5,099 nucleotides of DNA from Planctomycetota bacterium. Lineage in GTDB: Bacteria > Planctomycetota > Planctomycetia > Planctomycetales > Planctomycetaceae. Below are positions 1 to 5,099 of the stretch, piece after piece; the stretch's first letter is position 1, and every line of letters starts with the position of its first letter. Below the pieces are notes generated by a model. That model was not told where the DNA came from. It worked only from the letters and a program-made list of their open reading frames with translations, and made no database searches. The DNA is taken from assembly GCA_026692825.1 (NCBI GenBank), contig JAPLOC010000874.1, forward strand, positions 2,928 to 8,026, written 5' to 3'. A program made the translations under genes and the position numbers.

Positions 1-145
1 AGATTTCACAGGTCGCTCCTCCCACGGCGATTTCCACAACCGGTTCGTCAATCTCGACGGTTTCCCCCGATTCGACATACCAGGCGCTGATGCGCATCAG
101 CTCACCGGCAGCCCCCAGTTCGGGAATCAGAATCGGTACAGTCAT
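1..145 (-). CDS. Biotinyl/lipoyl-like domain protein, N-terminal part (runs off left edge)
   Basis: The reverse strand opens with ATG at 145 and reads 48 codons to the left edge without a stop. The peptide starts MTVPILIPELG and continues through RISAWYVESGETVEIDEP and VVEIAVGGATCEI. This follows the first half of the lipoyl/biotinyl fold of 2-oxoacid dehydrogenase E2 proteins and biotin carriers: an N-terminal strand with P-x-L/I-G, a turn with W-x-V-x-x-G-x-x-V, then V-E-I before the attachment hairpin. In canonical domains the hairpin reads E-T-D-K-A/V; here it is A-V-G-G-A, so glycine 43 stands at the lysine position. The domain may therefore carry no lipoate or biotin, although the second half lies outside the window. 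Free-standing single-domain proteins of this kind are, from memory, found in planctomycetes; a longer E2 protein is equally possible. The ATG is chosen because it sits right at the domain start. No Shine-Dalgarno sequence precedes it. It is divergent from the next gene. Confidence 0.72.
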   Translation of the reverse strand, partial: MTVPILIPELGAAGELMRISAWYVESGETVEIDEPVVEIAVGGATCEI

Positions 146-403
146 GGGGTCAGGGGAATTCGCGGTTGGGGAACAAGGAGAAACTTCTTCCGAACGGGAG
201 GATGATACTCGACGCGGCATTCAAAGTAGGGTTGTCGCACGCCGCTGTAGAACGGATTTCTCACCTGAGTGATACTTGCGCGACACGTGCGATTGAGGGA
301 GGGGAGCGCGAATCTTAATCTACGTTACCCTCTCCTACGGCCAGCTCCATTTCGATGCACAGCGCGGACGACGACAACAGACCAAGCAGAGCCTGTCCAG
401 CTC

Positions 404-428
404 AGTCGGCATCCGCCGACTCCCTTTT
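404..428 (+). terminator. Terminator-like hairpin followed by T-run
   Basis: Bases 404-410 and 415-421 form a perfect 7-bp inverted repeat (AGTCGGC and GCCGACT) closing a four-base ATCC loop. It is followed by CCC and then TTTT at 425-428, with a second run of six T at 437-442. Read on the plus strand this resembles a weak intrinsic terminator. No plus-strand coding gene lies upstream, so it would have to end a short non-coding transcript or protect against read-through. The T-run is short and displaced by three C, and a 7-bp stem can occur by chance in this GC content. Confidence 0.25.
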
Positions 429-450
429 GCCACCAGTTTTTTCCACGTTA

Positions 451-492
451 TTGTCGGGATCCATTGCACTCGGTTCTAATGTCCACTATGAT
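451..492 (+). promoter_or_regulatory. Possible sigma70-like promoter(s) for the plus-strand gene cluster
   Basis: Two overlapping candidates lie in the A/T-richer patch. The first pairs TTGTCG at 451-456 with TCTAAT at 475-480, an 18-base spacer, matching the -35 and -10 consensus at four and five of six bases. The second pairs TTGCAC at 464-469 with TATGAT at 487-492, a 17-base spacer, matching at three and five of six. Either would leave an untranslated leader of about 200 bases before the PSP1 gene. Planctomycete promoters are poorly characterised and such boxes arise by chance, so this is a weak call. A TACAAT at 695-700 is a third isolated -10-like box but lies at the presumed start of translation. 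Confidence 0.2.
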
Positions 493-660
493 TAAGTGTA
501 CATGTTGTGATTGCCTCGCACGGCGGCCGCAGTTTCTGCCATCGCCCCTCACGGTGGATTCCTCGGAGTCGAAGTTGATTCGCAGGTTCCGCCCGGGCAC
601 TTGGCACGGAGGGTTGTCGCGGCCATTGGGCGGCGGGACCTGAATCAGGAGCAACTCCCC

Positions 661-690
661 GCTCGCGGTGTATCACTCGTCGACGCGAGC
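661..690 (+). repeat. Inverted repeat (possible leader hairpin) just ahead of the PSP1 gene
   Basis: GCTCGCG at 661-667 is the exact reverse complement of CGCGAGC at 684-690, leaving a 16-base loop. The right arm ends eight bases before the ATC codon at 699, where homology of the PSP1 protein starts, and it covers the only purine-rich bases (GAG at 687-689) that could serve as a weak ribosome binding site. If transcribed it could fold in the leader and influence initiation of the PSP1 gene. The match is perfect but short, and no partner factor is known. Confidence 0.3.
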
Positions 691-698
691 TGGCTACA

Positions 699-1256
699 AT
701 CAGCCCCATCCCACCTCTCCTCGTCCGGTACGGTGCCATTCCGGAAGTTGGTCGATTCCCCTGCGATATCGAGCCTCCCCCTCCCCGTGGCCGCGCCGTC
801 GTCGTTCAGACGCCGCGTGGCGTTGAGTTGGGGACCGTACTCGAAGCGGTTCGTGCCGCGGGAGGTCCGACGAACGGGCATGCTGATAACGAGCCGGTGG
901 AAGAATCGGGCGGGCAGCGGGTGTTGCGGATCGCCGCGTCTGAGGAGCTGACCGCTGCGGAGACGTCGCGTGCCGACGCCCAGGCGAGCTTCGAGTCGTG
1001 GCGGCAGCGGATGGTCGACTGGAAGTTGCAGCTCGACCTGCTCGATCTGGAATGGACGCTCGACCGTCAGAAATTGCTGCTGTACGTGCTAGGAGGGCGT
1101 GGCCCCGAAACGACCCGGCTGGCATTGCTCGCCGCTGCCGCCGGTCTGGCGAAAATCGAAGTGCAACCGGTCGGTGCCGACGGACTGCAACCGGTCGAGA
1201 AGCCGGCTGGCGGCGGATGTGGCAGCGGCGGTGGCGGCTGTGGTTGCAGCCATTAA
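699..1256 (+). CDS. PSP1-domain (YaaT-like) protein with Gly/Cys-rich tail; start uncertain
   Basis: The product, about 185 residues, follows the PSP1 domain known from Bacillus subtilis YaaT: an N-terminal strand LVRYGAIPEVGRF (residues 8-20), a strand-turn with RAVVVQTPRGVELGTVLE (32-49), a linker (50-72), then RVLRIAASEEL (75-84), a helix with FESWRQRMVDWKLQ (98-111), and LDLEWTLDRQKLLLYVLGG (115-133), which matches the D-x-E-x-T-F-D-R-x-K-x-x-F-Y-F core. YaaT acts in cytoplasmic regulatory complexes in Bacillus; the role here is unknown. It stops before the cysteine-rich CGRMLCC-type segment of YaaT and ends instead in a Gly/Cys tail (residues 171-185, Cys 174, 181, 183, final His). The frame is open from 579, yet its first ATG, GTG or TTG codon is TTG at 828, which would remove the conserved N-terminal 43 residues. 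I place the start at ATC 699 by homology; CTG 690 is an alternative, and an ATG misread as ATC is possible. The next gene begins 35 bases downstream. Confidence 0.75.
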   Translation: MSPIPPLLVRYGAIPEVGRFPCDIEPPPPRGRAVVVQTPRGVELGTVLEAVRAAGGPTNGHADNEPVEESGGQRVLRIAASEELTAAETSRADAQASFESWRQRMVDWKLQLDLLDLEWTLDRQKLLLYVLGGRGPETTRLALLAAAAGLAKIEVQPVGADGLQPVEKPAGGGCGSGGGGCGCSH

Positions 1257-1291
1257 ACAAACCCTGGAACGCGAAATCCAAGATTGCATTC

Positions 1292-2443
1292 ATGACAGCG
1301 ACAGCCCCTGAAGCGGTTTTTCAAGAACTCGAACGACTGAACCCGGCCCAGCCTCTGGCACTGATCGATCATCTGATCTCCCAGCTCCGAGGCGAACGCA
1401 ACTGGCACGCGTTGTTCGACGCGCTGCTGATGCGCCGGCGTCAGGAACTGGGACTCCCCCTGGTCCGTCCCACGTCGCTGCGCGATGTTCCCGAGGCGCA
1501 GCGCGACGAGTTTGAGAAATTTTACGTCGACTCAGCCCGTGACGTGGGCAAACTGCTGCTGGAAGATGGGCTCATCGCGCAGGCCTGGAATTACTTCCGC
1601 GCGATCAACGAGCCCGAAACGGTCGCGGCGGCGATCGAAGCGCTCCCCCACGACGCCGGTGTTGACGAACAGGTCGTTGAGATCGCCCTGTTTCAAGCCG
1701 TCGCACCGGTGAAAGGCTTGCAGTTGTTTCTGCAGACGCATGGCACATGCAGCACCATCACCGCGCTCGACCAGCAGTTCGCGCAGATGACACCGGCCAC
1801 CCGGGCGGCGTGCGCCCGGGTCATGATCCGCCGGCTGTATGACGATCTGCGCGGCAATGTCGAACATGATGTGAAGCGTCGGCAGCCCATGACGCCGCCT
1901 GGAGCGTCGCTGCGGGAACTGATCGCGGGACGCGAGTTCCTGTTCAACGACGACAACTATCATATCGATGTGTCGCACCTGAATTCGGTCGTGCGGTTCG
2001 CCCGCATGCTCGAACCGACCGATGCCGAACTGGAACTGGCCCTTCAACTGGCCCAGTACGGCTCGCGGCTGGCCGCCCAATATCAGTACGGCGGCAATCC
2101 GCCATTCACCGAGTTCTACCCGGCACACATCCGCTATTTTCAGGCGCTTTTGAACCAGGATCGCGATCAGGCGATTGACTTTTTTCGCAAACAGATCACC
2201 GGCGACCCGGCAGAAACCGACACGCAATTGGCCGCCTACGCGCTGGTTGACCTGTTGATTCGACTCGATCGGAATGACGAGGCGCTGGACCTGGCGCTCC
2301 AATACCTGTCGAACAGTGCCGACGAATTCGGACTCTCCATTCCCGAATTGTGCGTCAAAGCGAAGCGGTACGACCGGCTCCGCGAATACGCCCGCGGCCG
2401 GGGAGATCTGCTGAATTTCACCGCGGCACTTCTCAGCCAGTGA
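1292..2443 (+). CDS. Conserved TPR-like alpha-helical protein, function unknown
   Basis: The 383-residue product has no signal peptide or membrane segment and looks almost wholly alpha-helical. It resembles tetratricopeptide-like scaffolds: LLLEDGLIAQAWNYFRAI (residues 88-105), TDAELELALQLAQYGSRLAAQY (243-264) and TQLAAYALVDLLIRLDRNDEALDLALQYL (311-339) have the small/large residue spacing of helical hairpin repeats, though no repeat is a perfect 34-mer. Between them lies FLFNDDNYHIDVSHLNSVVRFAR (217-238), rich in Asp, His and Asn, which reads like the conserved core and could bind a ligand or metal. I recognise it only as a planctomycete-type conserved hypothetical protein. ATG 1292 is chosen because the frame upstream (open from 998) overlaps the PSP1 gene and encodes low-quality Arg-rich sequence. 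No Shine-Dalgarno sequence is seen. The stop overlaps a potential GTG start of the next gene, suggesting co-translation. A general role as a protein-protein interaction module is inference. Confidence 0.8.
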   Translation: MTATAPEAVFQELERLNPAQPLALIDHLISQLRGERNWHALFDALLMRRRQELGLPLVRPTSLRDVPEAQRDEFEKFYVDSARDVGKLLLEDGLIAQAWNYFRAINEPETVAAAIEALPHDAGVDEQVVEIALFQAVAPVKGLQLFLQTHGTCSTITALDQQFAQMTPATRAACARVMIRRLYDDLRGNVEHDVKRRQPMTPPGASLRELIAGREFLFNDDNYHIDVSHLNSVVRFARMLEPTDAELELALQLAQYGSRLAAQYQYGGNPPFTEFYPAHIRYFQALLNQDRDQAIDFFRKQITGDPAETDTQLAAYALVDLLIRLDRNDEALDLALQYLSNSADEFGLSIPELCVKAKRYDRLREYARGRGDLLNFTAALLSQ

Positions 2444-2451
2444 CCGAGATG
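2440..2451 (+). promoter_or_regulatory. Overlapping stop/start (GTGA) coupling site
   Basis: The TGA stop of the TPR-like gene at 2441-2443 overlaps GTG at 2440-2442, which is in frame with the methyltransferase, and ATG follows at 2449. No Shine-Dalgarno motif is visible nearby, so ribosomes finishing the upstream gene probably initiate directly at one of the two codons. ATG 2449 gives the start MSHLELNR, which fits the N-terminus expected for this methyltransferase family; GTG would add only three residues (M-T-E). Confidence 0.5.
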
Positions 2452-3249
2452 TCTCACCTCGAACTCAATCGCGCCGCGTATGGTCGCATGGTCAACGCCG
2501 GCAGCCCCTTTTCGAAGGTCGCGACCGACGAAGAATGTCAGCAACCGCTGAAGACACTCGACGGTCGAGGCTGGCTCCCTCCGTCGGTGGCGAATCTGGA
2601 CGTGCTGTGCCTGGCGGCGGGGGGGGGTTGGCAGTCGATTTTGTACGCGACTGCCGGAGCCCGGGTGACAGTGGTCGACCTCAGTCCCGACATGCTGCGA
2701 CTCGACGAGCGGGAAGCCGCGCGACGCGGATTGCGGGTGAAAACGCTCGAGGCGTCGATGGACGCACTGCACATGTTAAGCGACGCATCGTTCGATATTG
2801 TCCACCAGCCGGTCAGCACCTGTTATGTCCCGGACATTTGTGCTGTCTACAAAGAGGTCGCCCGGTTGCTGCGGGACGATGGCCTCTATATCAGTCAGCA
2901 CAAACAGCCGACGAGTCTGCAAATCGTCGAGCGGGATCCGCAAGATCGTTATGTGATCGGAGTGAAGTACTACCACGAGGGACCACTCCCTCCCGTGGGA
3001 GACAAATCGTACCGCGAACCCAACGCGGTGGAGTTCCTGCATCGCTGGGAAGACCTGGTGGGAGGGTTGGCGCGGGCCGGGCTGTGCCTGGAAGATCTGC
3101 GGGAACCGTGCCGGGCGAAACCCAAGGCGCTTCCCGGAGAAATCGGCCACCGCGGAATGTACCAGCCACCGTATGTCCGGATGAAAGCCCGCAGATCGCG
3201 GCGGGTGTCCGTTGAAACGAAACCGACCAGTCGCCTCTGGACTCCGTGA
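2449..3249 (+). CDS. Class I SAM-dependent methyltransferase, substrate unknown
   Basis: The 266-residue product has the Rossmann-fold methyltransferase signature. Motif I is LDVLCLAAGGGWQSILYA (residues 50-67) with glycines 58-60 forming the SAM loop. The following strand ends in VTVVDLSPDMLRLDE (73-87), where Asp 77 should bind the ribose hydroxyls. TLEASMDAL (99-107) supplies the likely adenine contact at Asp 105, and FDIVHQPVS (115-123) is motif II/IV. After it comes EVARLLRDDGLYISQHK (136-152), the usual helix and strand around motif III. The C-terminal part (about 160-245), with YYHEGPLPP and VEFLHRWEDLVGGLARAG, is specific to this subfamily and probably forms the substrate cap. The enzyme should be cytoplasmic. 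Small molecule, RNA and protein substrates cannot be told apart from sequence. The last 20 residues are basic and low in complexity. It is coupled to the TPR-like gene and sits 23 bases before the PSCyt gene. A nine-G run in motif I makes the reading frame there sensitive to indels. Confidence 0.85.
   Translation: MSHLELNRAAYGRMVNAGSPFSKVATDEECQQPLKTLDGRGWLPPSVANLDVLCLAAGGGWQSILYATAGARVTVVDLSPDMLRLDEREAARRGLRVKTLEASMDALHMLSDASFDIVHQPVSTCYVPDICAVYKEVARLLRDDGLYISQHKQPTSLQIVERDPQDRYVIGVKYYHEGPLPPVGDKSYREPNAVEFLHRWEDLVGGLARAGLCLEDLREPCRAKPKALPGEIGHRGMYQPPYVRMKARRSRRVSVETKPTSRLWTP
2619..2627 (+). repeat. G9 homopolymer inside methyltransferase motif I
   Basis: Nine consecutive G encode the Gly-Gly-Gly of the SAM-binding loop (codons GCG GGG GGG GGT). 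Gain or loss of one or two bases would shift the frame about 60 codons into the gene. The assembled length keeps the frame open, so the sequence as given is intact. Confidence 0.9.
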
Positions 3250-3272
3250 CCCGCTTGACCAGGTCTGATCGC

Positions 3273-5099
3273 ATGATTCGACTTCTCCCCGTCATCTCCG
3301 CGTGCCTGTTTGTCGCGACACTGCGTGAGGCGTGCGCCGATCCCATCCCGGGGACGAAACAACCCGCCAAGGTCGATTTTCAGCGCGAGGTGCAACCCCT
3401 GCTCGCGGAGCGCTGTTATCGCTGCCACGGTCCAGACGCGGCGCACCGCAAAGCCGACCTGCGGCTCGACACGTTGGAAGGGGCCACCCAGGACCTGGGA
3501 GACCGCCGCGCGATCGTCGCCCACAATCCTCGGGAAAGTGAACTCCTGACGCGTGTGACGACCGACGACAGCACCCTGCGGATGCCTCCCCCAGAGGGGG
3601 ACGAGCCGCTCTCCCCGCGTGAAGTTGAGCTGTTGACGAGGTGGATTGAACAGGGGGCCGAATATTCGCGCCATTGGCTGCACGCTCCACTCGTCCGCCC
3701 CACAGTCCCCCTGGTGAAAAGTGACCTCGGCACCGGGAACGCGATCGACGCGTTTGTCGTCGCGAAACTCGAAGCGGAGGGAATTCCCCTCGCAGCGGAA
3801 GCCGACCAGCGCACGCTGGTCCGCCGATTGGCGAATCCGGCGTTTGGGGAGCGGATGGCGGTGTACTGGCTCGATCTGGTTCGCTATGCCGACACAGTCG
3901 GTTATCACGGCGATCAGGAACACCACATCTCCCCATACCGCGATTATGTGATTTCGGCATTCAACCAGAATCTCCCATTCGACCGCTTCACGCGCGAGCA
4001 GCTCGCGGGAGATCTTTTGCCCGATCCCACGTTAGAGCAGCGAGTGGCCACCGGGTACATTCGAGTGCTGCAAACGTCCCATGAAGGGGGAGTGCAGAGA
4101 GCCGAGTATCAGAAGAAATACGACGCCGACCGGGTTCGCAATCTGGGATCGGTCTGGCTGGGGATGACCGTGGCGTGCGCCGAGTGCCACGATCACAAAT
4201 ATGACCCGATCCGCCAGCGGGATTTCTATTCGTTGGCGGCGTTCTTCGCCGACGTCGACGACGTCCGCAGCTTTTCAGGAGGCGATTCGAACCCCACCCG
4301 TCGCGAACCAGAGATCGAAATTCTTTCGGACGAAGACCGGAGTCTGATTGAACAGTGGAAGCGGGAAATCGCCGAGCTGACTGCGAAAGGAGCCACCGAC
4401 GAGACGAAAGCGAAGATCAAGGCGAAGCAGTCGGCGATCAACGCCGCCCGGGGCCGTGGCCGCCGCAGCATGATTGTCGAGCGGATCGAACCTCGCGAAA
4501 TCCGTGTTCTCGCGCGTGGCAACTGGATGGACGAATCGGGACCAATCGTCGCTCCCGCTCCGCCGATCGCATTGGGGGCGTTTCCTGTCGGCGACCGTCG
4601 CGCGACGCGTCTGGATCTGTCGAACTGGCTCACGACCGAGGCGCGGGGCCAGACGGCGCGGGTTTTTGTCAATCGACTGTGGAGTCTGTTTTTCGGGCAT
4701 GGGCTGTCGCGAACGCTGGATGATTTCGGCATTCAGGGAGACCGCCCCAGCCACCCCGAGTTGCTCGAATGGCTGGCCTCTGAATTCATGGATTCGGGTT
4801 GGGACGTGAAACATATGGTCCGCCTGATCGTCTCGTCGCGCACGTATCGAGTCAGTTCAAGGGAATCACCGGTGGCGCGCGAACGCGATCCCGACAATCG
4901 CTGGCTGTCGCATCAGGGACGCTGGCGTCTGCCTGCCGAAGCGGTCCGCGACCAAGCACTGTCGGTGAGCGGTTTGCTGGTCACGCGGCTTGGAGGCAAA
5001 AGCGTTCGCCCCTGGCAACCCGAAGGGTATTACGTGCAGCTCAATTTTCCCCGCCGGGAATACCAGCCCGATCGGAACGCCGACCAGTACCGCCGGGGC
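3273..5099 (+). CDS. Exported PSCyt1-PSCyt2-PSD1 cytochrome c-type protein, 3' end outside window
   Basis: ATG 3273 opens a frame of 609 codons that continues past the right edge. Residues 1-22 look like a signal peptide (MIRLLPVISACLFVA, possible cleavage after A-C-A). PSCyt1 (about 36-132) has heme motif C48-Y-R-C51-H52 and the distal-ligand candidate Met 104 in LRMPPPEGDE. PSCyt2/DUF1549 (about 157-327) has IDAFVVAKLEAEG, FGERMAVYWLDLVRYADT, PFDRFTREQLAGDLLP and a second C302-A-E-C305-H306 followed by DHKYDP. A charged linker (about 350-395) leads to PSD1/DUF1553, seen as RVLARGNWMD (411-420), TARVFVNRLW (461-470), LFFGHGLSRTLDDFG (472-486), SHPELLEWLASEF and GWDVKHMVRLIVSS (509-522). The visible end, EYQPDRNADQYRRG, normally precedes LYTFW-type residues, so roughly 150-250 residues remain. 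The family is exported and thought to bind heme; proposed links to polysaccharide metabolism are unproven. PSCyt2 seems to lack about 34 residues after Leu 186, including the LTGLPPT signature. It is 23 bases from the methyltransferase gene. Confidence 0.93.
   Translation, partial: MIRLLPVISACLFVATLREACADPIPGTKQPAKVDFQREVQPLLAERCYRCHGPDAAHRKADLRLDTLEGATQDLGDRRAIVAHNPRESELLTRVTTDDSTLRMPPPEGDEPLSPREVELLTRWIEQGAEYSRHWLHAPLVRPTVPLVKSDLGTGNAIDAFVVAKLEAEGIPLAAEADQRTLVRRLANPAFGERMAVYWLDLVRYADTVGYHGDQEHHISPYRDYVISAFNQNLPFDRFTREQLAGDLLPDPTLEQRVATGYIRVLQTSHEGGVQRAEYQKKYDADRVRNLGSVWLGMTVACAECHDHKYDPIRQRDFYSLAAFFADVDDVRSFSGGDSNPTRREPEIEILSDEDRSLIEQWKREIAELTAKGATDETKAKIKAKQSAINAARGRGRRSMIVERIEPREIRVLARGNWMDESGPIVAPAPPIALGAFPVGDRRATRLDLSNWLTTEARGQTARVFVNRLWSLFFGHGLSRTLDDFGIQGDRPSHPELLEWLASEFMDSGWDVKHMVRLIVSSRTYRVSSRESPVARERDPDNRWLSHQGRWRLPAEAVRDQALSVSGLLVTRLGGKSVRPWQPEGYYVQLNFPRREYQPDRNADQYRRG

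Larger units (their letters stand above)
146..698. other. Divergent intergenic region without a convincing gene
   Basis: About 550 bases separate the leftward lipoyl-like gene from the rightward PSP1 gene. Open frames exist here on both strands (for example 269-643 plus and 448-739 minus), but their translations are rich in Arg, Pro and Ser, show no family resemblance and overlap each other, so I read them as chance frames of GC-rich DNA. The part from about 425 to 515 is richer in A and T than the coding DNA around it and holds the best promoter-like boxes on the plus strand. On the minus strand a TATCAT box at 202-207 lies about 60 bases ahead of the lipoyl-like start and could be its -10, but no good -35 accompanies it. 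No tRNA, SRP RNA or other recognisable RNA gene was seen. Confidence 0.6.

Noticed and set aside
269..643. Plus-strand 124-residue frame in the intergenic region
   Set aside because: The translation is rich in Arg, Thr, Pro and Cys without domain features, and part of it crosses the hairpin and promoter-like region.
448..739. Short minus-strand frames as small genes
   Set aside because: They overlap each other and the PSP1 start, have no recognisable sequence, and are typical chance frames in GC-rich DNA.
998..1291. Upstream start at 998 for the TPR-like protein
   Set aside because: The extra 98 residues overlap the PSP1 gene in another frame and are Arg/Trp-rich noise; ATG 1292 follows directly after the PSP1 stop.
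1532..2302. Long minus-strand frame of 256 codons
   Set aside because: It is antisense to the TPR-like gene, has no recognisable motif, and mirrors that gene's codon pattern.
2350..2448. Upstream ATG at 2350 as start of the methyltransferase
   Set aside because: It would add 33 Arg/Pro-rich residues encoded inside the end of the TPR-like gene; the family-like sequence starts at 2449.
2535..3215. Plus-strand 226-codon frame inside the methyltransferase
   Set aside because: It is an out-of-frame shadow with Arg/Gly-rich translation; the methyltransferase motifs are in the other frame.
3250..3272. Possible terminator between the methyltransferase and PSCyt genes
   Set aside because: Only a four-base GACC/GGTC inverted repeat with no T-run is present in the 23-base gap.
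2970..3926. Long minus-strand frame of 318 codons
   Set aside because: It lies opposite the methyltransferase and PSCyt genes, both strongly supported; it is a shadow caused by GC-rich codon use.
1..5099. CRISPR array, insertion sequence, prophage or toxin-antitoxin locus
   Set aside because: No regularly spaced repeats, transposase or integrase motifs, terminal inverted repeats or recognisable toxin genes were found on either strand.

Overview
The window looks like chromosomal DNA from a planctomycete. The clearest marker is the last gene, an exported PSCyt1-PSCyt2-PSD1 cytochrome c-type protein, a family greatly expanded in Planctomycetes. The DNA is GC-rich, most starts lack a Shine-Dalgarno sequence (common in this phylum), and the TPR-like and methyltransferase genes also resemble planctomycete conserved proteins. 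I cannot name the genus from sequence alone.

Layout. Positions 1-145 (minus strand) hold the first 48 codons of a small biotinyl/lipoyl-like domain protein running off the left edge. Positions 146 to about 698 are a divergent intergenic region with no convincing gene. It holds possible promoter boxes, one terminator-like hairpin (404-428) and one hairpin (661-690) just ahead of the next gene. From about 699 to the right edge four genes run on the plus strand with very short gaps: a PSP1-domain protein with a Gly/Cys-rich tail (699-1256), an all-helical TPR-like protein of unknown function (1292-2443), a class I SAM-dependent methyltransferase (2449-3249, start coupled to the preceding stop), and the 5' part of the PSCyt1/PSCyt2/PSD1 gene (3273 to the edge). 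Gaps are 35, 5 and 23 bases with no terminator visible, so the four are probably one transcription unit, although the last product is exported and the other three look cytoplasmic.

How the genes work together is not evident. PSP1 proteins (YaaT type) act in cytoplasmic regulatory complexes in Firmicutes, the TPR-like protein is probably a scaffold, and the methyltransferase has an unassigned substrate. The association may be only positional.

Points most worth a second look: an apparent in-frame loss of about 34 residues, including the family's LTGLPPT-type signature, from the PSCyt2 domain; a lipoyl-like domain with glycine where the modified lysine should be; a PSP1 gene whose homology begins upstream of any ATG, GTG or TTG; and a run of nine G in the glycine-rich SAM-binding loop of the methyltransferase. 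I found no CRISPR array, insertion sequence, tRNA, rRNA or defence system.
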